Positions 10,901 to 21,392 of a DNA stretch of 64,000 nt are shown here, piece after piece (position 1 is the stretch's first letter; each line of letters opens with the position of its first letter). The notes beneath the pieces were generated by a model. That model was not told where the DNA came from and ran no database searches. It was given only the letters and a program-made list of their open reading frames with translations. The DNA is from Crocodylus rhombifer (Eukaryota; Chordata; Crocodylia; Crocodylidae). The DNA is taken from NCBI GenBank assembly GCA_038503035.1, contig JAVSML010024257.1, positions 248,001-312,000 of the forward strand, read 5' to 3'. Made by a program: the position numbers and the translations under genes.

Positions 10901-11529
10901 ATTGCTAGTGCATTTTAACATGCATGCCTTATGCTGTATTACTGTTTTCTGAATAGGAGTCTTCCATTTTACATTTATTTTGATTATTGTTTTCCCTCAG
11001 CTATATTAGTTTTCATCTCTTGGCTGTATATGAAATCACCTCATTTATATATGTCTCTCTCAGCTTGTTTTTGTAATTCTGATCTCTTTCACATCATCGC
11101 TATTCTTAGTTTACTATCTTCTCTAGATTTAATCTGGAATTTGTCAGTCTGGTCTTACTGCCAAATTGTTAATGAATACAGTATATTAAAATGTAAAGAT
11201 ACAAAAAATTGATCTCTGAAGGACACCACTTGTTCTTCCCCTCACTTTTCAATAGCTGCATCATCAATAATCACTTGCTGCTACTTATTTGATCAGCAAA
11301 ATATTATACTTTAGTGTTTCTATTCACACAGCAACTTTTCATTTTCTCTAAGTGTATGTGATACCACATCAAGACCACTACAGTAAATAAATTTTATTTA
11401 TCAAGGACTCAATTGAGTTTACAGTTGGAGCAACCGCGAAAGTATGGAAAAATGTTTCTAACTCACCTTCCCTCTTATCTGATTCTGGATCAGGTGGGTG
11501 TCATAATGATCCCTTGAGTCACTTAGTAA
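7979..11529. other. AT-rich unique DNA, no gene seen
   Basis: 3.5 kb without a convincing exon, RNA gene or large repeat. It contains short TG-rich stretches near 8,610 and 8,755 and a TG/AT palindrome at 10,733-10,795, annotated separately. Confidence 0.45.
10733..10795. repeat. TG/AT-rich palindrome
   Basis: GTGTGTGTAAAAC followed by a TATATATA stretch and GTTTTTACACAC forms a hairpin; a second overlapping pairing uses AACTATAT and ATATAGTT. It is probably a decayed microsatellite able to extrude. Confidence 0.65.
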
Positions 11530-11984
11530 GGCCACATTTACATGAGACATTTACTACAGAGTAGACTACTAAGCACCACAGTAAATGTCTCAGCATCTAC
11601 ATGTGTAGTCCTATTAGGACACAGGAAACTAATAAATTCTGCAGCAGGATAGTACCTGTAAACAGTTGGGTTTTTTTCGTGTGCAGCAGTGCATGTATAG
11701 AGGCTGACCCAGCTGGCAGGGGCACTAGGGTGATTTAGTGCAGGGACTAGTCCCTCAGTGAAGCACCCTTGTTCCCCAGCCAGCCCCTGTGCATCACACT
11801 GAGCAGGGTTTGAGCAGCCTCAGGTTGCAGGCTGACCCATGGCCCCCTGCCAACTGGGGCTGCTCCAACCTAGCTCAAGGTGCTGTGCTCCATATATAAA
11901 CATGGTGTCCAGGAGCAATAAACTTAGGTGCAATATGCACTGGAGTTTATTGGTATGCATTAATATGCATGTGTAAATGCACCC
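11530..11984. mobile_element. Foldback MITE of the GGGTGCATCTACAC family
   Basis: The left end GGCCACATTTACATG pairs with the right end GTGTAAATGCACCC (11971-11984), whose reverse complement is GGGTGCATTTACAC. Internal ACATTTACT / AGTAAATGT segments at 11,546-11,596 also pair. No coding capacity. The same terminus recurs at 34.4, 42.9, 47.4 and 51.1 kb. I cannot assign a superfamily because no target duplication is clear. Confidence 0.6.
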
Positions 11985-12105
11985 TGTATGTATGCACCTC
12001 CTAATTATGCTTGCTGCAGTCAGATGCTGGCCCACTAAGAGAATGAAAGGAAGCAAGGGTGTAGGTTGTAGCTGTGTTGGTCTAAGGACATAGGCAGACA
12101 AGATT

Positions 12106-12204
12106 TCATAGTAGTTTCATAGTAGCTAGGGTCAGGAGGGACCCAAACAGATCATCTAGCCTGACCCCCTGCCAGAGGCAGGAGTAGCCCTGCCAGAGGC
12201 AGGT
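12106..12204 (-). mobile_element. CR1 3'-end fragment inserted in the pLTR
   Basis: TTCATAGTAGTTTCATAGTA, then GGGTCAGGAGGGACC and CTGACCCCCTGCC are the complement of a CR1 3' tail. The pLTR resumes at GTGAATCTGATATC, as the intact right arm shows. Strongly 5'-truncated. Confidence 0.85.
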
Positions 12205-12255
12205 GAATCTGATATCTTTTATTAGACCAACTTAAATAATTGGAAAACAATTTTT

Positions 12256-12292
12256 AAGCAAGCTTTTGGGTTCAAAAACTCTTCATCGGGCT
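12256..12292 (-). ncRNA. Decayed hammerhead-like motif in the left pLTR
   Basis: Minus strand: CCGATGA (12289-12283, expected CTGATGA), a partly paired GTTTTTGAACCC arm, then AAAA (12267-12264, expected GAAA) and GC. It is the inverted counterpart of the motif at 17,073-17,100. Two core changes make activity unlikely. Confidence 0.45.
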
Positions 12293-12512
12293 AAGGAAGT
12301 TTCAGCAGTTGACGTGTGCTCTTCCTGGATGGAATGAAAAGTAAAGAAGCCAGAGGCTGGGCTGGTATGCATACAAGATAGGCAGTCAGTGAAGATGAAG
12401 ATTGAGGTGTCAATGGGTGAGAGTCAGGCTGGGTGGGAGGGAGAGAAGGGGGATGAATAGTGGAGAAGTACCTGGGGAGTCAGGACACTCCTCCAGAGAG
12501 ATAGATCGCATG

Positions 12513-12787
12513 TCTGAAAGAGCCACCCGGATACCACATGAAGAACTGCTGCAGTACAGAATATTAACCCCCACAAATTGCACACCACTGGTTATGACAT
12601 ATCACCCCTCCCTCAAACCCATACGGAAAATTGTCAAACAATTGCAACCCGTACTAGAAAGAAACCCTATTCTTAAAGAGATCTTCCCAAAGTCACCCAT
12701 CCTGGCTTTCAAACAAGCACTTGTAACCTGGGTGGTACTCCAAGAGGTACCCCTTCTCCACTTGAAGGGATCAAAGCAGGTGCACAA
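12513..12787 (+). pseudogene. Penelope-like element ORF fragment (RT to GIY-YIG linker)
   Basis: In the frame of 12402 the segment from about residue 38 contains TYHPSLKPIRKIVKQLQ and NPILKEIFPKSPILAFKQ. This is the linker that precedes the Cys-rich and GIY-YIG region in Penelope-like reverse transcriptases (typically xYHPSL...I..IL...P.LK.IFP.PP..AFK). The reverse-transcriptase core is absent, and upstream lies the inverted pLTR, so this is a 5'-truncated element. Past about 12,720 the frame diverges from the family. Coding resumes at 16,415 after about 3.6 kb of inserted DNA, in the same frame. It is a dead fragment. Confidence 0.7.
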
Positions 12788-13796
12788 GCACTGTGGGAGG
12801 TGTAGGGACTCTCCTCCCCTATAGAGCAAGGCCAGACCACCAATGGGGACTTGACCATATACCTTTTAATACTGGGAACATAACAGGCATAAATCAGAGG
12901 GTATAGTGGACACTACAATGCCCCAAGGGGGCAGGATTCAACAAAGGTTAGACACTTACAATCACTGCCAAAACAGGGTTAACAAAATATAAAACTCAAA
13001 CAGCAGAACAAGTAATACGGGTTGGTGAAATATAAAAAGGCACAAAATGCAAAATGTTAAATGACAAGGAAACATAGGGCCTTGGTACCTGGAGGGGGAG
13101 AAAGGGGGGAAAACACAATCACCCCTTTCTACTACAAGAAGATTTGCTTCTTGGTATCTCATTCACCCCAAGTCACCTCAGCTGGGACCTGAACCCAGAT
13201 CTCCCACATGGTAGGCAAAAGCACTACCACACAACCACCACTAGAGACACTACTCCTTCCTGCTAGGGGTCTTGACCTTCCCGGAGCCCCGGCCTTACAT
13301 CAAGCTGCCTGGCCTCTGATTGGAGGAGCTGGAAGCAGAGCTGGGAACCCCTCAAGTCACTGCTCAGATCCTTCTTGGAGCTGGGGAGCCTCTCCCGCTG
13401 TCTGCAGCCTCTCCTTGGGGATCCTGGAGCCCAGTCGGGAGCCTCTCCTGCCGGCCACGCTGCTGAGGGTCCCACTGCTGCCTGCAGGTCCTGCTCTTTC
13501 AGGCTTTTCTGGGGCACCGCTCCTGCCCCGCTGGCTCAGCTCTTGCCAGCTCTGTGAAACCCCTTCCTTGTTGTCCCTTGCTGGTCTCTCCCCTGAGTCA
13601 GCCCACACTGCCCCTTTTATCCCGCTCAGGTGACCCAAGGGGCCAGTTGGGTGGGGAGTCTCTTGGGCCTGATTGGTGCGGAAAGGGAATCTCAAGTCCT
13701 CCAATCATCTTTTGCCCTTTCAAAACCCCTGGGCCAGGTCACTGCCAGCCAGCCCATCACACACTGAGCCTTGTTAACCTTATCACTGCCTGATGT
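12788..13796. other. Unclassified insert between PLE and CR1
   Basis: About 1 kb that belongs to neither the PLE coding region nor the CR1. The left half is AT-rich; the right half (13,260-13,790) is GC-rich and CT-rich. It holds a tRNA-Gly-like sequence on the minus strand. I see no LTR ends or target duplication that would define it; a retroelement remnant or SINE-bearing segment is possible. Confidence 0.35.
13174..13244 (-). tRNA. tRNA-Gly(GCC)-like pseudogene or SINE head
   Basis: On the minus strand the sequence reads TGGTGGTTGTGTGGTAG (A-box region), then an anticodon loop with GCC at 13216-13214, and GGTTCAGGTCCC (B box, 13195-13184). The order and spacing closely follow tRNA-Gly-GCC. 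The acceptor stem does not pair well and the A box differs from TGGTTCAGTGG, so it is a pseudogene or the tRNA-derived head of a SINE whose body would run toward lower coordinates. Confidence 0.5.
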
Positions 13797-14448
13797 TGGC
13801 GACTGGCATGGACAGCTAGAGACCCTCTGGGTAAAAATTTGTGGGGAATTCGGCACAGGGGACACAACGGTGGGAGTCTACTACAGACCTCCCACTCAAA
13901 GTCCTGAGCTTGACCAGGAGTTCGCCCGGGAACTGACTGAGGCCGCTTGCTCCAGGACCTTGGTTGTCATGGGTGACTTCAATTACCCGGACATCTCCTG
14001 GGAAGATCACTCAGCTAAATCTGAGCGGGCGCAAAGCTTTCTCTCGTGCGTGGATGACCTCTACCTGACTCAAGAAGTCTATGGGCCAACGAGAGGCAAA
14101 GCTCTGCTTGACCTGGTACTGGCTACGGGGGATGACCTAATCAGCGACCTAGTGATTGATGGGAAGTTGGGTGACTGCGACCATGAGCTGATCACCTTCA
14201 CCATCCGCCGTAAAGCTGGCAAGTCAGTCAGCAACACAGAAGTCCTTGACTTCAGAAAAGCCAACTTTGACAAGCTCAAGAGGCTAGTTGGTCAGGCCCT
14301 CAGGGACCATGACCCCAGGGAGATGGGAGTTCAAGAAGAGTGGTTGCTTCTCAAGGAAGCGATCCTCAGTGCACAAGCTAAATCTATTCCAACACGGAGG
14401 AAAGGCAGCAAGAAGGCACAGCAGCCCCCCGGCTCTCCAGAGACCTAG
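13797..14448 (+). pseudogene. CR1-1 ORF2, endonuclease C-terminal half
   Basis: The translation includes VGVYYRPP, VVMGDFNYPDI (the GDFN metal and substrate motif of APE-like endonucleases), LDLVLATGDD and a C-terminal GDCDHELITF segment carrying the SDH-like catalytic Asp/His. This apurinic-like nuclease nicks target DNA in target-primed reverse transcription. The N-terminal catalytic part (N and E motifs) is missing through 5' truncation. The frame breaks near 14,425; the linker (RDLADLLWLKRKAYKGW) continues in another frame. Confidence 0.88.
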
Positions 14449-16321
14449 CGGACCTACTGTGGCTAAAAAGGAAAGCCTACAAAGGATGGAGGACGGGATT
14501 CACCTCCAAGGAGGATTACTCCATGCTGGTTCGGTCCTGCAGGGAGCAAACCAGGAAAGCCAAGGCTGCAACTGAACTCCAACTAGCTTCAGGCATCAAG
14601 GACAACAAAAAGTCCTTTTTCAGATATGTGGGGAGCCGGAGGAAAAGCAAGGGCAATGTTGGACCCTGCTAAACCAGATGGGGCAACTGACAACTGACGC
14701 CCAGGAAAAAGCCAACCTATTAAATAGGTACTTTGCATCAGTCTTTCATCAGTCACACGGGATGCCCATGCCTGCTATGGGACAGGGAAATCTGGGTGAG
14801 GGGAATCCCCTACCCTCCATCAATGCTGACCTCGTGAGGGAACACCTTGAGAAGCTGGATACCTTCAAGTCAGCTGGTCCTGACAACCTGCACCCCAGGG
14901 TACTCAAGGAGCTGGCGAACATCATAGCCCAGCCCCTGGCACGGATCTTTGAAAACTCCTGGTGCTCTGGTATAGTGCCCGAAGACTGGAAGAAGGCCAA
15001 TGTGGTGCCAATCTTCAAGAAAGGGAGGAGAGTGGATCCGGCTAACTACAGGCCCATTAGCCTGACTTCTATCCTGGGGAAGATCTTAGAAAAGTTTATT
15101 AAGGAGGCCATCCTTGAGGGACTGGCCCAGGCTAACATTCTAAGGGACAGCCAGCACGGGTTTGTTGCGGGTAGGTCTTGTTTGACCAATCTCATTTCCT
15201 TCTATGACCAGGTGACCTATCACCTGGACAAGGGAGAAGAGATTGATGTCATATAGCTTGACTTCAAAAAAGCTTTTGATCTGGTATCCCATGATCACTT
15301 CTTAGCCAAACTGCCCAGTTGTGGCCTTGGCTCCACCACGATCCGCTGGCTGGGAAATTGGCTTCGTGGTCGGACCCAGAGGGTTGTGATTGATGGCAGT
15401 CGCTCATCATGGTGCCCTGTGACCAGTGGGGTCCCTCAAGGCTCTGTCCTGGGACCCATCCTGTTCAACATCTTCATTAATGATGTGGACATTGGAGTTA
15501 GGAGTGGACTGGCCAAGTTCGCCGATGACACCAAACTTTGGGGCAAAGCATCCATGCCAGAAGATAGGCGGGTGATCCAGGCTGACCTGGACAAGCTCAG
15601 CAAATGGGCAGACGAGAACCTCATGGTGTTTAACACCGAAAAATGCAAGGTTCTCCACCTTGGGAGGAAAAACCTGCAGCACCCTTATAGGCTCAGCAGT
15701 GCTACGTTGGTTAGCACTACAGAAGAAAAAGACTTGGGGGTCATCACTGACCACAAGATGAACATGAGCCTCCAACGCGATGCTGCGGCTAGTAAAGCGA
15801 CCAAAATGCTGGCGTGCATCCATAGATGCTTCTCGAGCAAATCCCAGGACGTCATTCTCCCCTTGTACTCGTCCTTGGTGAGGCCGCAGCTGGAGTACTG
15901 CGTCCAGTTTTGGGCTCCACAATTCAAAAAGGATGTGGAGAAGCTTAAGAGAGTCCAGAGGAGAGCCACGCGCATGATCAGAGGTCAGGAAAACAGATCT
16001 TACGATGACAGGCTGAGAGCCATGGGACTCTTTAGCCTGGAAAAGCGCAGGCTCAGGGGTGATGTGATGGCCACCTATAAGTTTATCAGGGGTGACCACC
16101 AGGATCTGGGGGAACGTCTGTTCACCAGAGTGCCCCAAGGGATGACGAGGTCAAACGGTTACAAACTCCTGCAAGACCGTTTCAGGTTGGACATAAGGAA
16201 AAATTTCTTTACTGTCCGAGCCCCCAAGGTCTGGAACAGTCTGCCAGCAGAGGTGGTTCAAGCACCTACATTGAAAACCTTCAAGAGTAAATTGGATGCT
16301 TATCTTGCTGGGATCCTATGA
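14449..16321 (+). pseudogene. CR1-1 ORF2, linker and reverse transcriptase
   Basis: The linker carries IKDNKKSFFRYVGSR. The RT follows in frame 2: SAGPDNLHPRVLKEL, VPEDWKKANVVPIFKKG, NYRPISLTSILGKILEK, QHGFVAGRSC, LDFKKAFDLVSH, then [17 protein letters not shown] and the catalytic FADD at 15,518-15,529. The C-terminal domain (EYCVQFWAP, ATRMIRGQENR, RLRGDVMATYKFIRG) runs to a natural stop at 16,319-16,321. Breaks: a frameshift near 14,425, another near 14,660-14,680, and one premature TAG at 15,254-15,256 where the sister copy at 61.2 kb has Tyr. Otherwise the RT is remarkably well preserved, so this is a fairly young insertion. Confidence 0.92.
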
Positions 16322-16414
16322 CCCCAGCTGACTTCCTGCCCTTTGGGCAGGGGGCTGGACTCGATGATCTCCTGAGGTCCCTTCCAGCCCTAATGTCTAT
16401 GAAATCTATGAAAT

Positions 16415-16980
16415 CACCAGAAGGAAAGTTCCTCAAGCCCAGAACGCACCAAAAGGATCCAGACCATGCCATGACAAGAAATGCAAAACGTGCCAACACA
16501 TCTGCACCACCCCCACAATTACTACACCCCACAGCAGAGTCATCAGTATTCATGGATCTTACACCTGCACCTCCAGAAATGTAATAGATCTCATCCAATG
16601 CACCAAATGCCCGGATGGAAAATACATAGGATAGACTAAACAACAACAGTGCAACGGCAACCTATCAAAGACAGGAATACCCAATTACCTGTGGGGGCAC
16701 ATTTCTCACAAGAAAACCATTCTCTCTCCAATCTCTCAGTCCTGATCCTTAAAGGAAACTTACAAAACACTTCCCAGAGATAAGCCTATGAACTCCACTT
16801 CATCAACCTCCTGGATACTAAAAATCATGGACTAAATATCGACATTGGATTGATGGCACATTATTACCTGCCTGACATACAACTTCCCAGGTACTTCTCC
16901 ACTATTCATCCCCCTTCTCTACCTCCCACCCAGCCTGTCTCTCACCCACTGACTCCTCAATCTACATCTTCACTGACTGC
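16415..16980 (+). pseudogene. Penelope-like element GIY-YIG endonuclease domain
   Basis: In the frame of 16,461 the Cys-rich motif RPCHDKKCKTCQHI comes first, as is characteristic of Penelope-like elements. It is followed by a GSYTCTSRNVIDLIQCTKC segment and YIG, matching GIY-YIG family strand order (nVVYLIxCxxC...YVG). A TAG at 16,632-16,634 replaces the residue after YIG. The tail LHFINLLDTKNHGLNIDIG (about 16,790-16,850) matches the conserved end of the domain. A further stop lies near 16,780. The domain would cut target DNA; here it is inactive. It continues the coding fragment at 12,513-12,787. Confidence 0.8.
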
Positions 16981-17188
16981 CTATCTTGTATGCATACCAG
17001 CCCAGCCTCTGGCTTCTTTACTTTTCATTCCATCCAGGAAGAGCACACACCAACTGCTGAAACTTCCTTAGCCTGACAAAGGGCTTTTGAACCCAAAAGC
17101 TTGCCTAAAATTTGTTTTCTAACTATTTAAGTTGGTCTAATAAAAGATATCAGATTCACCCAAAGAACCATGTCTGCCTCTGAATGGA
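16860..17188 (+). mobile_element. Right pLTR of the Penelope-like element
   Basis: This is the inverted copy of the left arm (12,205-12,480), with TGCCTATCTTGTATGCATAC and AAAAGCTTGCC, then TTAAGTTGGTCTAATAAAAG and ATATCAGATTCACC. It follows directly on the PLE coding end, as expected. It lacks the CR1 insert found in the left arm, which shows that insert came later or hit one arm only. Confidence 0.75.
17071..17100 (+). ncRNA. Hammerhead-like motif in the right pLTR
   Basis: CTGACAA (17,073-17,079, expected CTGATGA), an AGGGC-TTTT-GAACCC hairpin (17,080-17,094), then AAAA (17,095-17,098, expected GAAA) and GC. Layout fits a hammerhead core with transitions at critical bases, so it is probably inactive. 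Confidence 0.5.
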
Positions 17189-17535
17189 TGCAATTCACTC
17201 TGCTTTACCCTTTCTCAAACAAGGTCATTCCTCCCTACCCTAACTATGTCCACTATATGGCATAAAGAGAGAACAGCTGGCTATCTGCTACTTGACACAA
17301 AGGAAATGCTAGGAGGAATACTGTTGGCTGCTTTGTACTAGAAATTAGAGTAAGAGGCAAAATACTGAGCCTGAAAGCTGTAATATTAAAACAAATGCTT
17401 GCTTTGTTCATCTGAATGATGTGGTATCTGAATGATACAGCTTAGAGAAGCTGAAAACATGTAACATGAACATAAGCCCCTGTCTGTGTTTTATGAGCCC
17501 CTGCTTATCACTCAGTAGATTTTTTCCTCTAAGTA
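17189..17535. other. Unique DNA, no gene seen
   Basis: No feature recognised. Confidence 0.45.
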
Positions 17536-17602
17536 CTGCTGTAACTACTCAGTTGGTTTAATAAAAGATATCACATCTACCCAAAGAGGCTTGCCTGCCA
17601 TA
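17536..17602 (+). mobile_element. Second pLTR 3'-end fragment of the same PLE family
   Basis: GTTGGTTTAATAAAAGATAT, then CACATCTACCCAAAGAGGCT and TGCCTGCC, repeats the terminal part of the right pLTR 380 bp downstream. It may be a second pLTR or an independent truncated insertion. Confidence 0.6.
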
Positions 17603-18210
17603 TTATACTAAGATTTTTCTCAAATGTATTTGTTTTCCTTGGCAATGAAGTCTAACTACATGTGGATGATTTCCAGATCTCTTTTTTATAGTTTCAGAAG
17701 GTTGTGGTCCAAGATCCTCCAAGTCTTTTGTACTGCATTCTTAGTCCTAAATGGTTCTGACCATAGGAAGAATTCCATTATAAAGAGAGTCTGGTGGCAA
17801 AGTCAAAATTACAGCTTTTCTATCACTTTCTCTCCCTATGCCTAACAATCCCAGATTTCTCTGGAACTATTGTTAACTACTGTGTAGTGGTCTTCAGATG
17901 TGATTCATAAGATGGTATCACTTAGACACCATTACACTCATTTACATCTCCTGAGAGGCAGATCCAGAAGGATTGCAGTGGCATGGGCACACCCCACCTT
18001 TTCGACTACACCATGCTAGCAACAGGAGGGACATTTTTTAAAATTCCCAAATCAGATAGGAGTCATGCACCCCTCACTCTCCACCCTACCCCCCACTCTT
18101 GGCATCTGCTTTGTTCATCTCTGTCCTTAGCAGCATGTGCTTTCCTCTCCCATTCACCCCTATCTCTTGCCTACTGCTACAACCATCCCTGACTGATGGA
18201 GGCAAGCCTA
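17603..18210. other. Unique DNA, no gene seen
   Basis: No coding or repeat feature recognised. Confidence 0.4.
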
Positions 18211-18780
18211 GGGTTACTATATGTCCAGATTTTCCCAGGTGCTCTTTTTTGGCCCCCTGTCCTCATGTCTGGGTGGGTTTTTAAAATGCAAGCAAATGTC
18301 TAGGTTTTTCCTTTGCCTCTGCTTTTCCCAGGCACAAGCAGCTTGAATGCTTGGGCCTGGGAGCAGTGGGCAAGCTGATTGGCTGTCAGGGGTCATGTGC
18401 TCTGTGCAGACACTCTGGCAAGTAAGTGCGTGTGTGTGTGTGCTCGCGCATGCAGGCAGGAGTTGCATGGGCAGAAGGGCTGGGGGGGCAGAGCTGTGGG
18501 TTGGGAGTGAGGGGCACTGGCAGTGCTGGGGGACAGGGGGTTGCAGGTCAGGAGTGATGGGCACTGTCAGTGCTGGGGGACAGGGGGTTGCAAGTCAGGA
18601 GTGAGGGGCACTGGCAGGGCTGGGGGAGCAGCAGCTTAGGAGTGAGGGGCAGAGGTGGGCCACAGGCATATCACTGCCCTCCCCAACAGTCAAATACCCC
18701 TGCCCCCTCTCCTCCCACCCTGGCTCCCCTTGCCTTCCCCCCTCCAGTGTCTTTTTTGATCCTAAAAATATGGTAAACCT
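18211..18780. mobile_element. Nonautonomous DNA transposon (TA-flanked, superfamily unsure)
   Basis: The left end GGGTTACTATATGTCCAG pairs with the right end, whose complement is GGTTTACCATATTTTTAGG. Both are flanked by TA (CCTA outside). The interior is GC-rich and includes a 47-bp tandem repeat. No transposase. hAT or Tc1/mariner-type are both possible. Confidence 0.5.
18505..18645 (+). repeat. 47-bp tandem repeat, three copies
   Basis: Units start with GAGTGA at 18,505, 18,552 and 18,599. The first two are nearly identical (GGGCACTG, CAGTGCTGGGGGACAGGG); the third diverges after 20 bases. Confidence 0.85.
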
Positions 18781-18783
18781 AGG

Positions 18784-21392
18784 TACGCCCTAGAACTGCA
18801 CCCACCCCATTCCAGCTGGGAACAGCAGTGGCAGCAGCAGGCAGGTTTTTCCTCTCTATCTGATGTCCCTCCTTTCCCCCATCCACCCTCTATCCCTGCC
18901 TCCCCCCCCGCAATGTTTCTTGCCAGCACAGGAGCAAGCACCTGGCAGGGGAACCCACAAGCTGCTGCTGCTGCCCCCTGCTGAGCCCAGCTCCAATTAC
19001 TCTAGAGTTCCTTTCCCCACAACCCTCCCAAGCCACACCCCTTCCACTTGATTTCACAGGGGAGAGAGGCTCCATAACTGAGCTCAGCAAGGAACAGCAG
19101 CAGCAGCAACACTGGATGGGTTCACCACTCCACACCTGCTTCTTGCTGGCAGGGAACTCCTGGGGGCACCAGGCAGAGAGAAGGAACCTGCCCGGTGCTG
19201 TCACTGCTGCTGCTGTTCCCAGCTCTGGACCCCCTCACCCATCAGCCAGGGACAGCAGCAGTGGTAAGCAGGAGAGGGGAGGGGAGGGGACTTACAGCTG
19301 AGGATGGAGGGGAAGATGGGGGGTGCTGCGAATGGATGGAGAGGCACAGGATTTTTACCTGCTCTGAGGGCTTATAAAAAGTCCCCACTGCTGCTCCCAT
19401 GGTATGATCTGCCTACCTGGTGGAGGGATGCAGCCAAGAGCAGAGTTCAGCCACCCCTACAGTACCGGTCACTGCTCCTGTACCCCACCCTTTTCCCAAA
19501 AAAACCCCATTCCACCAGTGTTCATAAGACTAAGTGAATGTAGGTAGAACTAAAAGAGTCTAAAGCCTTGTCTGCTTGGGGTTCCGTCAGTTAAAATTCA
19601 GGTTTCACTTGGATTGGTTCACATAATTCAAATTCCTGCTCTGCCATGTCTATACTTGCTTAAATATAATGTCTATACTTATTTCCCTGCCCTGGTGCAG
19701 ATTCAGCAATCGGTGGCTAGCAATCAGTGTATCAGGACTATACAAACACAAGGCCTAAGTTAGTGAAAGGGAATCTAACTCCCTGTACCTTAGGCATTAT
19801 TTTTACATTTAGCTTATAGAATACTCAATCCTATGCTCTAAATGTCTTCTCATTTAACAGCTCTTCATTACATTTGCTATTTATATCATAACCTTTGCAT
19901 ATCCATATCACTCCTTCCTGACCCATCCCTGTCAATAAAAGATACTGTCTGAATACTGAATTGCCAACCCCCAAGTACTCCAAAATCATGAGTCAGGCAT
20001 CCTCAGAGCCTTAACATTTTCACAAATAAAACATTTCACCTTTTCTCCTCCAAGTTCTCCTCCTCAGTCTTCATCCTCCCGGCTCAATGATTTCAAGCTT
20101 ATTTCTTCAAAAGAGAGAAGGAATTTATTTTTCAGTTGAGACTCTCATGTTATCACAGGTCTGCAGAAGTTGGCACTCTGTAAGAACTACCACATATCAG
20201 AAGAAATGGCAACACAATAGTTCTTAGATAGAGGACATAGTGAATGCTAAATGAATAACAGACACTGAATTTTTTTTGTAATAAGAATAGCCCTCATTGG
20301 GTGTGTCCATACAATCATTTTCCAGAAAACTGTTCATCAGCATGTTAGACTTCCAGCTGAGGGTGATATTTAAAACAGGAACACAGTACTGAAGCTTTTA
20401 TAAATATCCAGCAACACAGTTCATTGCTAATGTGTTTGCAGAGGGCTCAAACTCTTTCAACCATGCCCTACTCACCAGATCTATGTGCCACTGAACTCTT
20501 GGCTGAGTTCCCAGTTCTTGAAACAGAACAGTTGACTACATAGGCCTAATAGTGCAGTCCCTTGTGTCTGAAACAACAGACTGTTCCTCAGGGAAGTGCT
20601 ATATTTACGGCTACATCTAGAATTTTTAGAGTTTTACTTTTATAAAATGCTCATTGATGTGGCTCCATGCAGTGTTTATGAAGAAAAGTAAAAGAAAAGC
20701 AGAGAGACGAGAGAAAGAAACATAAAGCACAAAGGAAACATTGAAACAAAGAAACTGTAAAAATCTTCATGTTCACCCTAAACTTAAAACATGATTGCTT
20801 TGAATTTTAGCAACTGAGAGAGAGAGAGAGGGAGAGAGAGACAAAAACCTGTTTCCATAAGATATCCTAAAAGGCCATATGGGAACATCAGAAAAGCTTG
20901 TTCTCCTGAGCTCTTACTAACACCTTCCATTGCTATGGTAAAATTCAAACCTTAGGACATAAAAGCTAATTGGCAGAAAACATCAGCTGACTAGTGTTTG
21001 ATGAGTGAAATGCTTCTGCAGTTTTTTTTAAATAAAAGATCTAAAGACATTTCACACTGGATATTCCAGTGAATATGGGTTTTTTTTTTAATGAGGCTTT
21101 GGACAGAGGAACAAATTATACTAAATTAAAATGAGCAGAGTAGGGTGGCAGTTTACCACACATCAGATATTTTCCAATAACTTTTTTTTTGTATGTTGTG
21201 TTCTAACCTACAAAAGGTGAAGCTAATCTGTGATGCCATAGGGCTGTAAGCAGCCTTAGTTTAGTTTCTACCTTCTGAGGGAAAAGATGAACATGCAAAA
21301 ACAAAATGAGGGCAGGGGGTACATGACAGGATGCCCTGCTTATGCCCTTTGCCCCTCACCCAAAGCCCCTGTCCGCCAGCCCGGCTGCCCTT
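18784..21392. other. Mixed GC-rich then AT-rich DNA, no gene seen
   Basis: A (GA)n microsatellite lies at about 20,815-20,841, and T-rich tracts near 21,080 and 21,183. A C-rich patch at 21,320-21,392 resembles the interior of the hAT end at 27.4-27.7 kb. No exon or RNA gene seen. Confidence 0.4.

Larger units (their letters stand above)
12058..12500 (-). mobile_element. Left inverted pLTR of a Penelope-like element
   Basis: 12,205-12,480 is the reverse complement of 16,880-17,165 at high identity, for example GATATCTTTTATTAGACCAA here and its complement at the right arm. Shared landmarks include the GCATACAAGATAGGCAGTCA region and the GAATGAAAAGTAAAGAAGCC region. A CR1 tail interrupts it at 12,106-12,204. 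Together with the right arm it brackets PLE coding remnants, so this is an inverted pLTR rather than a MITE. Confidence 0.7.
13797..16414 (+). mobile_element. CR1-1: 5'-truncated CR1 LINE (2.6 kb) inserted in the PLE
   Basis: It contains the C-terminal half of the endonuclease, the linker, the whole RT and a 3'UTR ending in TCTATGAAA repeats. It is truncated within the endonuclease domain, as is usual for CR1. It belongs to the same subfamily as the copies at 43.6 and 60.5 kb (near-identical RT and the CTAATGTCTATGAAAT tail). PLE sequence resumes immediately after the tail. Confidence 0.92.

Noticed and set aside
12788..13796. Solo LTR of an endogenous retrovirus
   Set aside because: No paired TG...CA ends, polyadenylation signal layout or target duplication could be shown.
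15407..16138. 243-codon minus-strand open frame
   Set aside because: It is the antisense shadow of the CR1-1 reverse transcriptase; similar antisense frames occur in the other CR1 copies.
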